From NCBI RefSeq assembly GCF_000715015.1, contig NZ_JMIW01000006.1, positions 281,001 through 345,000 on the forward strand: a stretch of DNA of 64,000 nucleotides. Direction: 5' to 3'. The stretch's first letter is position 1. Each line of letters starts with the position of its first letter. This DNA is from Erythrobacter longus. GTDB taxonomy: Bacteria; Pseudomonadota; Alphaproteobacteria; Sphingomonadales; Sphingomonadaceae. Below, in pieces: positions 54,054-64,000 of the stretch. Below the pieces are notes generated by a model. The model was not told the origin of the DNA. It saw only the letters and a program-made list of their open reading frames with translations, and did no database searches. A program made the position numbers and the translations under genes.

Positions 54054-54485
54054 TGTCGAACTATCTTCAAACCCCCAAATTCAGCATATGCGAAGAGCGG
54101 TGTTCCCCGCCTGCGTGCTGCCTACTTACCGCGCACCAAGCGCGCGCCACCTGCAGCAATCCACCCGCACCAGGCTGTTGCCCATCGAGCCAACCGGCAC
54201 GCGGCGCAAGCACTTTCGCCTCAGAACCGGTACAATCTTGCATCGGCATCAACGACAAATTCGGATATATCCGCATCCACTCTCACTTTGCTTAGGCTGC
54301 GTTAATCTCTGCACAACGATGCTCGTTTATCGCTCCTGCGAACCGTGCCCACAAAGATGTAGAAATTTATGGTTAACAGTCTCTTGCCGCATTGCCTGTT
54401 AAGCGGTACCGGCTTTGTAACAAGACGTATTGCGAGCCGAGCAAAGTTGCACGATTTGCATGTTTCGGGTCGTTAAGGGGGAACA
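54054..54485. other. Divergent promoter region before the TPS locus
   Basis: 432 bases between the coiled-coil gene (minus) and the TpsB gene (plus). Several short frames occur but none has a start signal or recognisable protein. The end carries a strong ribosome-binding site (AAGGGGGAAC) for tpsB. No clear operator or terminator hairpin was seen. Confidence 0.5.
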
Positions 54486-56213
54486 ATGATATCGACGAAA
54501 GCCTGCTTTGCAGGTCTCGCTGTGGCTACGTGCGGCGCAGTTATGTTGCCTGCCACAAAAGCGCAGGCACAAGTTGCTCCCACCAGAGAAGAATTGCAGG
54601 GCATTGCTCCTACCGATGAGCTTCCCGCGCCGCGTCTCAACATCGAAGGCGGGATTGAACGGTCCCCCTGCTCGCTTGCTGATCCGCAATATGCCGATGT
54701 CACGGTCACCGTGCGCGAAGTTGTCTTCAACGGATTAAAAGGCGCGACGCCAGCAGAGCTTGAACCGGCGTGGAGGCCGTTTGAGGGTGAGCAGCACCCG
54801 GTCGCGGTGCTGTGCGAAATCCGCGATGCGGCCGCGACAATCTTGCGCAACAAAGGCTATCTTGCCGCAACGCAAGTGCCAACCCAGCGGATCGAAGACG
54901 GCACGGTCGAATTTGAAGTGCTCTATGGCCGGATCAGCGCGGTGCGCGCGCGCGGCGAAACAAGGGGCGCAGAAACCAAGCTTCAGCAATATCTGGGCCG
55001 GCTTGCCGAGGACGAGATTTTCGACCGCAATCAGGCAGAACGAGCGCTTCTGCTTGCCCGCGACTTGCCCGGCTACACCGTCAATCTGACCCTGCGCCCC
55101 GCTGGCGGCGCGCCCGGTGATTTGATTGGTGAGGTGACCGTTCGGCGCGACAGATATGCGCTTGATATGGCGGTTCAGAACTTTGGCGCTGAGGGCACCG
55201 GCCCTGTCGGCGGCCAGGTGCGCGCACAATTCTTTGGCCTCACTGGCCTTGGTGATGTGACCTCGCTCTCATACTTTTCCAGCAGTGATTTTGACGAGCA
55301 GCAGGTTTTTGCCGCCTCTCACGAATTTCGCCCCGGCGGCTCTGGCCTGACAGTGGGCGGGCAAGCAACATACGCCATCACCCGGCCCGACCTTGGCACT
55401 GCTGCGGCGCTCGGGTTTGCGGTTCAGGATCTGGAAGCCACAACATTTTTCGCCAGCCTTTCGGCAAGCTATCCGATCAAGCGCACCCAGGGCGAAAATT
55501 TCTACGCCAGCGGCGGGTTTGACTATATCGATCAGGATGTCGACTTCATCGCGCCCCTGTCGCGCGACCGGATCAGGGTTGGCTGGCTTAAACTGGACTA
55601 CGATTCCATCGATCTTGATCGGCGTGCGCCGCGGTATCAGGCGTCGGCCTCGCTCGAATTTCGCCAAGGTTTGGACATTTTCGGTGCCCGCGACGTATGC
55701 CTTGGCGCAGCGTGTCCGGCAGGCCAGGTCAATCCGGGCCGGATTGACGGGGAGGCAACCTCTTCGGTTATCCGGGCAAGCGGCAATCTGGAACTGGCGG
55801 TCACACCCAAATTTGCGATTGCTTTCAAACCGCGCGCGCAGCTTTCATTGAGCGGCGGATTGTTCGGATTTGAAGAATTTGCAGCGGGCAACTTCACCGT
55901 TGGCAGAGGCTATGATCCGGGCACGATCATCGGGGACAGCGGCTTTGCCATGACCACCGAGCTGCGCACATCGACGCTGCCTTGGGGGGACAAGGTGGCT
56001 ATGCAACCCTACGCATTTTTTGATCTGGCACGCATCTATAATGAAGCGCCAGACCTTGATGATGATCTGTATTCGGCTGGTGTGGGTTCGCGCATTGCAT
56101 TTGCGGGGCGATACTCGCTCGACAGCATGATCGCGGTCCCTCTGAAGCGCGCCGGACTTCAGGCGCGCCGCGGTTCGATCCGCTTCCTGTTTACGCTGTC
56201 CGCCAGCTTTTAA
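54486..56213 (+). CDS. TpsB/ShlB-family outer-membrane transporter (two-partner secretion)
   Basis: This 575-residue protein has a signal peptide (MISTKACFAGLAVATCGAVM, cleavage near KAQA) and one or two POTRA-like domains (about 65-160, VTVREVVFNGLKGATPAEL, YLAATQVPTQRIEDGTVEFE). A 16-strand barrel follows with TPS features: GRISAVRARG linker, DLPGYTVNLTLRPAGGAPGD, and the C-terminal FLFTLSASF ending in an aromatic. TpsB proteins recognise the N-terminal TPS domain of their partner in the periplasm and export it. The partner starts 25 bp downstream. Confidence 0.9.
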   Translation: MISTKACFAGLAVATCGAVMLPATKAQAQVAPTREELQGIAPTDELPAPRLNIEGGIERSPCSLADPQYADVTVTVREVVFNGLKGATPAELEPAWRPFEGEQHPVAVLCEIRDAAATILRNKGYLAATQVPTQRIEDGTVEFEVLYGRISAVRARGETRGAETKLQQYLGRLAEDEIFDRNQAERALLLARDLPGYTVNLTLRPAGGAPGDLIGEVTVRRDRYALDMAVQNFGAEGTGPVGGQVRAQFFGLTGLGDVTSLSYFSSSDFDEQQVFAASHEFRPGGSGLTVGGQATYAITRPDLGTAAALGFAVQDLEATTFFASLSASYPIKRTQGENFYASGGFDYIDQDVDFIAPLSRDRIRVGWLKLDYDSIDLDRRAPRYQASASLEFRQGLDIFGARDVCLGAACPAGQVNPGRIDGEATSSVIRASGNLELAVTPKFAIAFKPRAQLSLSGGLFGFEEFAAGNFTVGRGYDPGTIIGDSGFAMTTELRTSTLPWGDKVAMQPYAFFDLARIYNEAPDLDDDLYSAGVGSRIAFAGRYSLDSMIAVPLKRAGLQARRGSIRFLFTLSASF

Positions 56214-56238
56214 GAAATTTGCGAAAGAGCCCAAAGTA

Positions 56239-59200
56239 ATGTCGAAAAAACACTCTATCGCTCTCACGCAAAGTTCAGCGTTGGCCCTCGCCACCGGATT
56301 GGCGATGGCGGCAACCCCTGCTGAGGCCCAACTCAATGATGGCTCGTTTCAGGCCAATGGCACCATCATCGAAGGCTCGGGGCAGATCATCCAGGACATT
56401 GACCTTACCGAGGTCATTGTCGAATCCGACAGCGTCGTCATCGATTGGGCGCCTTTTGATGATTTTGGCTCTGGTGACATCGATTTTCAGCCGTTTGGCA
56501 CCACCGCGATCTTCAGAGACGATGGCATCGTCACCGATTTTGCCGTCCTGAACCGCATTTTGCCCACTGATCTGTCGCGCCGGGTTGTGTTTGACGGCAC
56601 GGTCATCTCCGAAATTCAGGGGCAGGTTGGCGGAACCGTCTTCTTCTATAGCCCGGGCGGCATTCTGGTCGGCTCCAATGCGGTGTTTGACGTGGGCAAT
56701 CTGGGCCTGACGACGGCAGAGCCTGTTACCGATGGCTTTGGCAATTTCATTCTGGGCGACACTGTCACCTTTGCCCAAAGCGATCCCACCGCATCAATCA
56801 CGATTGATCCGGGCGCGAGCATTTTCGCGGACCAAAATCAGGGCAGCTATGTTGCGCTGTTTGCGCCGAGCATTGTGAACCGTGGCGGTATCTTTGTTGA
56901 TGGGCAGGCGGCTCTTGTCGGCGGCGAAGCAGGCACAATCACTTTCAGCCCGGACGGCCTGTTCGACATTCAGGTTTCTATTGGCAGCGAATTTGCGACC
57001 CCGATTGAAAACACCGGGGTCATTGGCGGGGGTGCAAGCCTTGATGGTTCCAGCCGTGTTTACATGGTTGCCATTTCCAAAAACAACGCAGCAACCATCG
57101 CCATCAGCGGGGGAAGCTCGCTTGGCTTTGATGTCGCGAACAGCGCTTTCATGGACGGTGACACGGTCGTGCTGTCTGCTGGCTTTAACGTCACAGCCGG
57201 ACAGATCGAGAGCGCTGAGGCCAGCGATGGCATTATCGATATCACGTCCGAAGACACAGGCTTTGGCGGCGGTGTTTCGTTCACCTCAAGCGTCGTGGGC
57301 CAGGCGGCAAGCGATGTGATCCTGAATGTCCGGGACACACTTGGTTTTGAAGGCAATGCCACATTTTCGGGGCGCCAGGTCCTCGCAACGCTCGACGCCA
57401 ATGTTCAAACTGGCACATTTGGCAATCTGGTCGCTGATGGCGATTTAACCCTTCTTGCCGACCGTGCCCGCATTGGCGCGGATGTGGGCAATGCGCAGCT
57501 TAGCCTGTTCAGCGGCTCTCTGGCGGACATCACCGGCAATCTGCAGGTGAGCTCGATCGCGACAGCGGATGGCGATGGCAATGGCAATGGCATTGCGCTT
57601 GCGTCCAACAGCGGCGTTCTGGTCACCGGGCCCGGCTCGCAATTGAATGTGGGCGGTGATCTTATTGCTGAATCGCTCGCTGACCTTTTCAACGATCCGT
57701 TGTCGCTTCGCGCGCAAAGCTCAGGCGCGCTCATCACAGCCGAAAATCAGGGCTCGATCACCGTCGGCGGAGTGACAAGAGTGCGAAGCGAAGCCATCGC
57801 TGGTCTTGGCGGCATCGCTCAATCGGCCGCGGCCGAGCTTTTCGCGCGAACTGGCGGGACAATCACAACAGGCGAACTCAACATCGCGTCGCGCGCGCTT
57901 GGCGGTGATGGCGATGCCATGGGGCTGCAGGCGGGCGACGCAATCGGCAGTGTTGCGCGCATCAATTCGAGCGATGCGGGCAGCGCGATCACGGTCCTAA
58001 ACGCCAACACCATTGGCGACCCGGCGACAGGAGAGCTGGCCTTCCTGTTCAGCGAGGCGATTGGCGGCACAGGGATCAGCGGGAATGGCGGGAATGCCAG
58101 CACCGCTGATGTGGATCTGGGGCTGGGCGTCGGGGCTTTGCTTTCCCTGCCCAATGTGCCGGGCAATCCGATGACAATCATCAACCGCGCTGTGGGCGGG
58201 GACACGCTCGCCACTGAGGCATTTGGCGGGGATGCAACGATAGGCCGCACATTCTTTCAGGTTTTTGGCGGCACGCACAACCTTGGCCGTGTCGCATTCC
58301 TGACCCAGGCCATCGGCGGCTCTGCCGCGCCCGGTGTTGCGCTTAGCAATGGCGGCAATTCCAATAGCGACCTGCTTTTATTGAACTTCTTTGACACGAT
58401 CACTGCAATTGCCATTGACGAAGTCCGGCGCGAGGCATTCGGCGGCAATGCCTCCGACGTCCAAGGTGGCTTTGCGGGCGGCGGTAGTCTCAACACTGTT
58501 GAACTCAGAGTGACGGACAGCGAGCTCGATATCGGCTCTGATCTTGATATTTCGCAAGTGGCAATCGGCGGGATTGCGTCCGAAAACGGCGGCTTTGCGT
58601 CGACCGGGCAAATTGGTGTCTTTGCGCAAAACTCGGTCATCTCGGTTGCAGGCGACGCCACACTGACGAATGAGGCGATTGGCGGCGTGTCGCTGAATGA
58701 AGCCGTTTTCGATCCGGGTTTCGCCTATCTCGAACAAGGCGGGGGCGCGAGTAGCGGGCAGACCGTCGTATCTATCGACTCCACTCAAATAAACGTCGCA
58801 GGCGTGCTTGATCTTGGCTCGTTTGCAACCGGCGGGAGCGCGCGCTCCAATCTTGGCGGCAATGCGGATGCGCAGCGCGTCTTTGTCGCTCTCAATGGCA
58901 CGACCGCCCCAAGCATCATCACCGCAAACGAAGTCCTGCTCACATCCAGCGCCGAGGGTGGCTCGATTGACAGCACCGGCAATCCAAACAGCTTTGGCAC
59001 CGGTGGCAATGCGACCAGCGGCGGCATGCTCCTTTCGTTTTTTGGCGGCGACAACCTGATTAACGCCGATGTTTCTGTATTGGTGCAATCAGACGCAGGC
59101 GACAGCGGCCTTATTCAAGGCAATGGCGGGGTCAGCAACACGGGCAATTCATCACTGGTCGCAGACGGAGCGGGCAGCCCTGCCATTTCCGGCAACTGGG

Positions 59201-62200
59201 TTTCGCAGATCACGTCATTGGGCGGCGATGCCCCCGCTGGCTTTGCGGGTAATGCCAATTCAGGCTTCAGTGAGATATTCGCCCCCGGCGGCGATATCAC
59301 CATCACAGGCGATGCCAGCCTCTCCGCCATTGTCGAAGGCGGCGATGGCCAAACCGGCGGCAATGCCACAGGCTCGTTCGCGCAAGTTAATCCGGGCGCT
59401 GGACGAACAATCCAGATCGGCGGGACGCTCGCCCTGTTTAATTCGGCAACCGGCGGCGATGGCACTTTAGGAACAGGCGGGACTGCAAATTCCGGTTCGC
59501 AGAACGCAGAAGCGCGTCAAGGCGGTGCGATCACGATAGGCAATGCGATCCAGTTTGGGTCTGTCGCGGTTGGGGGCAATTCCACCAACAATCGGGGCGG
59601 AGACGCCGCTATTTCCTCGATTAACATCGGCGCTGTGGATGCCGGATCAAGCTTCACGGTGCAGGGCAACGACCCGCAAATCGCCAGCTCCATGACGACG
59701 CAGGCAATCGGCGGCACGGGCGGCGCAGGTACCGGTGCAAACGGCGGATCGGCGCAGGGCGGTTTCCTATCAATTGGCGCATTCAATGATGCGACGCTCA
59801 CTCTGACGAGTAATGCCGACCCCTTCCTCATCAGCCAGCTTGCGCGCGGCGGAGATACCTTGGGGAATGATGCCTTGGCGGGCGAGGGATCGCAGGGCGG
59901 GATCTCGATCAATGTGAATTCCTCCACGGCCAATCTGGGCAATCTGGAAATTCGGACCGAAGCATTCGGCGGCTCTGCGCTGCCGGGCGCTCAGCGATCG
60001 GCGGGCGGCAATGTGTTTCTTGGCAGCGTTGGACTTTCGTTTAACGACGCAGATGTCGATGTGGCCTTTAGTGGGATCACCATTGATGGTGTTGGCGGTG
60101 ATGGTTCTGGCGATGAATTCGGGGTCGGTGGTAGCGCACAATTTGGCGATTTCAGCCTGAATGTGACGAACACGGCCCTTGATATTCCAAGCGAGCTTGT
60201 CGTCCAGGGAACGGCGCGCGGTGGCAATGGCTGGGCAGGCGGCGACGCTACTGCACCGGGCTCATCACCGTTCCTTGAAAACACAATCGTCAATATCGCA
60301 GACGATCTCATCATCGACTTGCAAGCCACAGGAGGTCTGGCCACGGGCGCTGGTCAGGCAGGCGGATCGGCCAGCGGCCAACCGTTTGTCCTCGACCTTG
60401 TAAACTCCACCCTTGCGGCCACTGGCTCTATTGCATTCGAGGCATCAACCACGGGCGGCGATGCGCAGGACGGCGACGGCGGCAGCGCAACGACAAGCCG
60501 CGTGGATGTAAACATCTCTGGTGGGTCGACCATCAGTGCGACCGGGTTGCTTTTTGATGGGAATGCCGTTGGCGGGTCTGCGCTTGGACAAGGCATCGGC
60601 AATGGCGGTGATGCGTTTATCGACCCTGCGCGCCTGAACTATACATTTGATGGCACCACCAATGTGGCCACAGTCGATACAGATGTCATTTTTGCCAGCA
60701 GTGCGCAGGGCGGAAATGCCGCAGCGGGCGGTGGTGACGGCGGCAATGCAACGGCTGGCAACGGCGAAATCTACAATTTCACCAGCGGCACAATCGCCAT
60801 TAGTGGCGGCATCGATTTCTTCAGGGAAGCCCTTGGCGGAACCGCAGCATCCGGCATTGGCGGCAGCGCCGCAGTATCAGAGACCGATGTCATAGCCTTT
60901 AGTGGCGGTTCGCTTCTGGTTGATGGCGGTTTGACGACCACAACACTGGCGCGCGGCGGCGATGGCCAAGCGGGCGGCGATGCGACCGGAGGGTCCAGCC
61001 GATTGTTAGCGCGCGGCACGCTGACCCTTGGCGAGGGCTTGATTGTCAATGAACAGGTTCAGGGCGGCAATGCCTTGGCCAGCCCAGCGCCGGGCACAGC
61101 GCCGGGTGCGGGCGGAAATGCGCTGGCAGGCTCCCTGCAAATCCTGGGCGGCAACGAAGCCACCGTTGCAACATCACAGCTGACGCTTCCCTCAATCGAG
61201 GTCACTTCGAGCGCTGTGGGCGGCAATGGCGGCGCGGGGCTTGGCGGAGCAGATGGCGGGGTCGGGGGCAATGCCACTGGCCTTGGCGGCACTGTTTTGG
61301 GCCAAGCGATCAATGGCATTTTGCAGGTTAATGGCGCGACGAGGATCACCGCCAATGCAACCGGCGGGCAAGGTGGTACCGGCGCAAATGGCGGCGACGG
61401 TGGCCGCGCAAGTGGCGGTTTCTTGCAAATCGGTACGTCGAGCGGCGGCGAGGTGCCCAACCCGCCAGAAGGCTCTGCTACGTTTACAACCCTTGATGTG
61501 GTCAACAACGCTGTGGGCGGCAACGGCGGGAGCGCGACTGCAAGCGGCGGTGTTGGTGGCACGGGCGGCGAGGCGATTGGTGGCAATGCCACTTTGCTCG
61601 TGCGCGGCGCATTGGTCACCGCTGACAGCGCAACTTACACCCTCAATGGGACAGGCGGCAACGGCGGCTCCGGCAGTGTTCAGGGCAGCGCCGAGGGCAA
61701 TGGCGGCGACGGGGCAGGCGGCAACGCGTCGCTTCTTATCAGTGAGGCTTTCACCAATCCGGGCCGAGGCGCGGCTGATATTGGCGCGCTGGTCATCAAC
61801 AGCGCAGGCCAAGGCGGCCTTGGCGCAGTTGCAGGCTCGAGTGAATTTGCAAACGGGGGTCAGTTGACGATTGAACAATCTGACGTGACCATCGGGTCAA
61901 TCACCGTAAACCTTGCAGGCGACAACACGCCCGACTTCCTCGTCGACGATGGCATGGGCGGACAGGTCCCTGTCCCGGTCAACCCCTTTGCGGTCATCTT
62001 TACAGATGGGGCCAATATCGACTTTGGCAGCATCACCATCACCACGCCGGGCGATGTGTCCCTGGTCAACAGCGGTTCGGCGGCAACCGGCGATGTGTTC
62101 GACATCGACGCCGGCGGCTTTGCCCCATCGACCATCGATACATCCGACCCAGCCTTCGTCCCCGGCGTCATCAACGCCGCCTCTTCGCTGGTGCTGACAT

Positions 62201-64000
62201 CTGCCACTGGGCATATCCTTGCAGATACGCAGCTTGCAACACCGGGCGATCTGATCCTCAATTCCTTTGGCGGGATCACCACGCGCGGTCTTACCGGTGG
62301 GTCGATCTTCCTGACCCTTGGCACAGGCGGCGCGCTGGATGTGACAAGCCTCACCGCTTCGGGCGGCGGGATTTCCATCGAAGCGCAAGATGATCTGGCC
62401 ACAAACGGCAATATTGATGCAGCTTCGGTTCTGCTGCGTTCTATCAATGGTACGGTCAGCATCGACAGCGCGGTTTCTCTGTCAGGCGATCTTGTGGCTC
62501 AAGCCGCTTTGGGCGTGAATGTTGACGCGGTGAGCGCACAGAATGTCACCTTGACCACGGCGGCCGGCGACATTGTTGCCACTGGTCTTGTGACTGCGTC
62601 CGATCTGGTTGACCTTGATGCAGGCGGGTCCATTGATGCGCAATCGCTGATTGCATCAAACGGTGTTGTCGATCTGGATGCCTTGGGCTCGGTTAGCGTC
62701 GCGAATGTCGATGCGTTATCGATCATAATGCGCGCACAAAACGGAAATGTTGCGGCGACCGGCGCGCTTACCGCAGAAGATGACATCGACATTGAAGGCA
62801 GCGGCGGTGTGGCTATCCAAATGGCCTCAGCACGCACACTTGGCCTTCGCTCCTTGCTTGGCAATGTCAGCAGCGGCGGCCAGATTTCGGTCGATAACGC
62901 CGCCAATATCGCCGCCAATGGCGATGTGGCGCTTGCCGGTGTCGATGCAGGGGCGCTGGGCGTTTCTGCGGCGCAAGGCAATATCAGCGTCAATGGCAGC
63001 GCGCTCGTCGATAGCGCTGCGAATTTCGATGCAGCCGCAGGCGCGGTGACACTTGGCGAGGTCACAGCCGGGTCCATCCTTGCGAATGCCGGTGGGGGTG
63101 CGATTAACGCAGGGCCGTTGAACGCGGCTGGCGGCGATGTTGTTCTCAACGCATCGAGCAACATCGACCTGGAAAGCGTCGATGCAGACACGCTTAACGC
63201 AGTGGCACAAGGCGGCAACATTACAGCAGGGCCCATCAACGCAGGCGGCGGCGCGTTTCTGGAAGCGGGGACTGCGCTGATCCTTGGGGACGTGACAGCC
63301 GGGATCATCATCGGACAGGCGGCCGAAAACCTTTCGGTCAATGGAACCTGGCAAGCCCCCGTTGTCGCATTGACCACACCCGCGCTTGATTTTGGCGGCG
63401 ATGGCTTCATCGACACAGGGTCAACTGGCCAGATAACGATCAACTCCACAAACCCATTTGGCGTATTGGTCGGGGCAAATGATGGCTCCACTTTCGATGG
63501 GCTTGCACTGGACTTGGATCGGCTTGAACGCCTGACTGCGGGCAATCTTGATGTAACCGCGCTTGGCGCTGTTGGTCAGGGGAACGCGGATGCCGCGACG
63601 ATCCGCCTGGGCGATCTTGATGTGACCGGCCTTACCGGGCTTGCCGATCTTGCCTTCTTCGCAGGAGACGCCGTTGCAATCGAGGGCGCGTTTACAAGTT
63701 CAGGCGACCTGCGCCTTCGCGGGCAATTGGTTACACTCAACACCGAGGCGGGCCGGATCAATCTTGGTACCGATGGCACCGCCCTTACCGTGGATGCTGG
63801 CACATTCATCGTCGGCGATGCCAGCGTTCTCGATGGCTTTAACGCCGGGCTTTCAATCGAGGATGCTCAGGCGCTCGTCAACGCACCGGCCACAGCGCCC
63901 ATCGAAGGCGGGGTCATTACCGCCGGATCGATCATCCTTGATGTGGGCGCCGCAGCGGTGATCCAGAACACCGGAACGACCGAACTGCCCGAAGGCTTTG
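56239..64000 (+). CDS. Giant TpsA exoprotein, filamentous-hemagglutinin-like (3' end outside window)
   Basis: The frame from ATG 56239 runs without a stop to the window end (2,587 codons seen). The signal peptide is MSKKHSIALTQSSALALATG with cleavage near AEAQ. The TPS secretion domain follows (about 30-250), with the hemagglutination-type motif YSPGGILVGSNAVFDVGNLG. From about 57.9 to 61.9 kb the protein is a field of Gly/Asn/Ala repeats built around AIGG and GGNA turns (EAFGGNA, AVGGNGG), with more than twenty copies every 50-80 residues. After about 62.2 kb it becomes a more usual beta-helix (DVSLVNSG, GSIDAQSLIAS, VDLDALGSV). A surface adhesin or contact-dependent effector is likely, and the C-terminal tip that would decide lies beyond the window. 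TpsB is 25 bp upstream. Confidence 0.9.
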   Translation, partial: MSKKHSIALTQSSALALATGLAMAATPAEAQLNDGSFQANGTIIEGSGQIIQDIDLTEVIVESDSVVIDWAPFDDFGSGDIDFQPFGTTAIFRDDGIVTDFAVLNRILPTDLSRRVVFDGTVISEIQGQVGGTVFFYSPGGILVGSNAVFDVGNLGLTTAEPVTDGFGNFILGDTVTFAQSDPTASITIDPGASIFADQNQGSYVALFAPSIVNRGGIFVDGQAALVGGEAGTITFSPDGLFDIQVSIGSEFATPIENTGVIGGGASLDGSSRVYMVAISKNNAATIAISGGSSLGFDVANSAFMDGDTVVLSAGFNVTAGQIESAEASDGIIDITSEDTGFGGGVSFTSSVVGQAASDVILNVRDTLGFEGNATFSGRQVLATLDANVQTGTFGNLVADGDLTLLADRARIGADVGNAQLSLFSGSLADITGNLQVSSIATADGDGNGNGIALASNSGVLVTGPGSQLNVGGDLIAESLADLFNDPLSLRAQSSGALITAENQGSITVGGVTRVRSEAIAGLGGIAQSAAAELFARTGGTITTGELNIASRALGGDGDAMGLQAGDAIGSVARINSSDAGSAITVLNANTIGDPATGELAFLFSEAIGGTGISGNGGNASTADVDLGLGVGALLSLPNVPGNPMTIINRAVGGDTLATEAFGGDATIGRTFFQVFGGTHNLGRVAFLTQAIGGSAAPGVALSNGGNSNSDLLLLNFFDTITAIAIDEVRREAFGGNASDVQGGFAGGGSLNTVELRVTDSELDIGSDLDISQVAIGGIASENGGFASTGQIGVFAQNSVISVAGDATLTNEAIGGVSLNEAVFDPGFAYLEQGGGASSGQTVVSIDSTQINVAGVLDLGSFATGGSARSNLGGNADAQRVFVALNGTTAPSIITANEVLLTSSAEGGSIDSTGNPNSFGTGGNATSGGMLLSFFGGDNLINADVSVLVQSDAGDSGLIQGNGGVSNTGNSSLVADGAGSPAISGNWVSQITSLGGDAPAGFAGNANSGFSEIFAPGGDITITGDASLSAIVEGGDGQTGGNATGSFAQVNPGAGRTIQIGGTLALFNSATGGDGTLGTGGTANSGSQNAEARQGGAITIGNAIQFGSVAVGGNSTNNRGGDAAISSINIGAVDAGSSFTVQGNDPQIASSMTTQAIGGTGGAGTGANGGSAQGGFLSIGAFNDATLTLTSNADPFLISQLARGGDTLGNDALAGEGSQGGISINVNSSTANLGNLEIRTEAFGGSALPGAQRSAGGNVFLGSVGLSFNDADVDVAFSGITIDGVGGDGSGDEFGVGGSAQFGDFSLNVTNTALDIPSELVVQGTARGGNGWAGGDATAPGSSPFLENTIVNIADDLIIDLQATGGLATGAGQAGGSASGQPFVLDLVNSTLAATGSIAFEASTTGGDAQDGDGGSATTSRVDVNISGGSTISATGLLFDGNAVGGSALGQGIGNGGDAFIDPARLNYTFDGTTNVATVDTDVIFASSAQGGNAAAGGGDGGNATAGNGEIYNFTSGTIAISGGIDFFREALGGTAASGIGGSAAVSETDVIAFSGGSLLVDGGLTTTTLARGGDGQAGGDATGGSSRLLARGTLTLGEGLIVNEQVQGGNALASPAPGTAPGAGGNALAGSLQILGGNEATVATSQLTLPSIEVTSSAVGGNGGAGLGGADGGVGGNATGLGGTVLGQAINGILQVNGATRITANATGGQGGTGANGGDGGRASGGFLQIGTSSGGEVPNPPEGSATFTTLDVVNNAVGGNGGSATASGGVGGTGGEAIGGNATLLVRGALVTADSATYTLNGTGGNGGSGSVQGSAEGNGGDGAGGNASLLISEAFTNPGRGAADIGALVINSAGQGGLGAVAGSSEFANGGQLTIEQSDVTIGSITVNLAGDNTPDFLVDDGMGGQVPVPVNPFAVIFTDGANIDFGSITITTPGDVSLVNSGSAATGDVFDIDAGGFAPSTIDTSDPAFVPGVINAASSLVLTSATGHILADTQLATPGDLILNSFGGITTRGLTGGSIFLTLGTGGALDVTSLTASGGGISIEAQDDLATNGNIDAASVLLRSINGTVSIDSAVSLSGDLVAQAALGVNVDAVSAQNVTLTTAAGDIVATGLVTASDLVDLDAGGSIDAQSLIASNGVVDLDALGSVSVANVDALSIIMRAQNGNVAATGALTAEDDIDIEGSGGVAIQMASARTLGLRSLLGNVSSGGQISVDNAANIAANGDVALAGVDAGALGVSAAQGNISVNGSALVDSAANFDAAAGAVTLGEVTAGSILANAGGGAINAGPLNAAGGDVVLNASSNIDLESVDADTLNAVAQGGNITAGPINAGGGAFLEAGTALILGDVTAGIIIGQAAENLSVNGTWQAPVVALTTPALDFGGDGFIDTGSTGQITINSTNPFGVLVGANDGSTFDGLALDLDRLERLTAGNLDVTALGAVGQGNADAATIRLGDLDVTGLTGLADLAFFAGDAVAIEGAFTSSGDLRLRGQLVTLNTEAGRINLGTDGTALTVDAGTFIVGDASVLDGFNAGLSIEDAQALVNAPATAPIEGGVITAGSIILDVGAAAVIQNTGTTELPEGF

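Noticed and set aside
57880..61870. Regular repeats that could be mistaken for a CRISPR array
   Set aside because: The repeats are coding, degenerate and of varying spacing; no constant repeat-spacer structure.
62499..63545. 348-codon minus-strand frame in the TpsA region
   Set aside because: The plus frame is continuously open for 7.7 kb with TPS features; the minus frame is Ala/Ser/Pro-rich antisense of Gly-rich repeats.

Overview
The window looks like a chromosomal segment of an alphaproteobacterium, most likely a sphingomonad of the Erythrobacteraceae type. This is an inference from content: a bacteriophytochrome with an HWE-type kinase, many two-component and TonB-dependent functions, an HflKC-DegP cluster, metX-metW, a DUF1674 (SdhAF4-like) protein, a VPAP-type PEP-CTERM protein and GC-rich codon use. 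No rRNA, CRISPR array, insertion sequence or complete prophage was seen. Two tRNA genes are present: Leu(GAG), minus strand, and Lys(TTT), plus strand.

Layout. 1-12 kb: the 3' part of a bacteriophytochrome kinase, a GDP-mannose precursor pair (PMI and ManC), a TonB-type protein, a large MASE1 hybrid kinase and an Oar-like TonB-dependent receptor. 12-15.2 kb: a 2OG-Fe(II) oxygenase, a CNT nucleoside transporter and a queuosine-precursor transporter. 15.2-17.6 kb: a small degraded island lying on the 3' side of tRNA-Leu. It holds a broken Rhs core riddled with small palindromes, an open and AT-richer Rhs C-terminal (candidate toxin) frame with a stop-start-overlapping candidate immunity gene, and a VirB2/TrbC-like pilin fragment. 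17.8-31 kb: housekeeping genes (zinc-ribbon/DUF3426 protein, ftsEX, a YdcF-like protein, an acyltransferase, tyrA-hisC, metX-metW, a VOC protein, GST, msrB, a class A PBP) plus a 56-residue secreted protein. 31-39.5 kb: hflK-hflC-degP on the minus strand, divergent from mrp and an orphan molybdopterin oxidase subunit, then hemH.

39.5-49.6 kb: a cytochrome P450 behind a perfect 24-bp palindrome with a repeated half-site, the SdhAF4-like gene, rsmB, msrA, a secreted methyltransferase-like protein, aguB-folK, a PEP-CTERM protein, a TPR lipoprotein and tRNA-Lys. 49.6-54.1 kb: a PhoD-like phosphatase and a GAF-GAF-PAS adenylate cyclase coupled to a small coiled-coil repeat protein. 54.5-64 kb: a two-partner secretion locus, with a TpsB transporter followed by a TpsA exoprotein that is still open after 2,587 codons at the window edge. 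The first part of TpsA is an unusual Gly/Asn-rich repeat field and the later part is more FhaB-like.

The most unusual regions are the Rhs/VirB2 island, the P450 operator-like site, the giant TpsA and the cyclase/coiled-coil pair. All functional calls come from reading motifs by eye. No similarity search was run.
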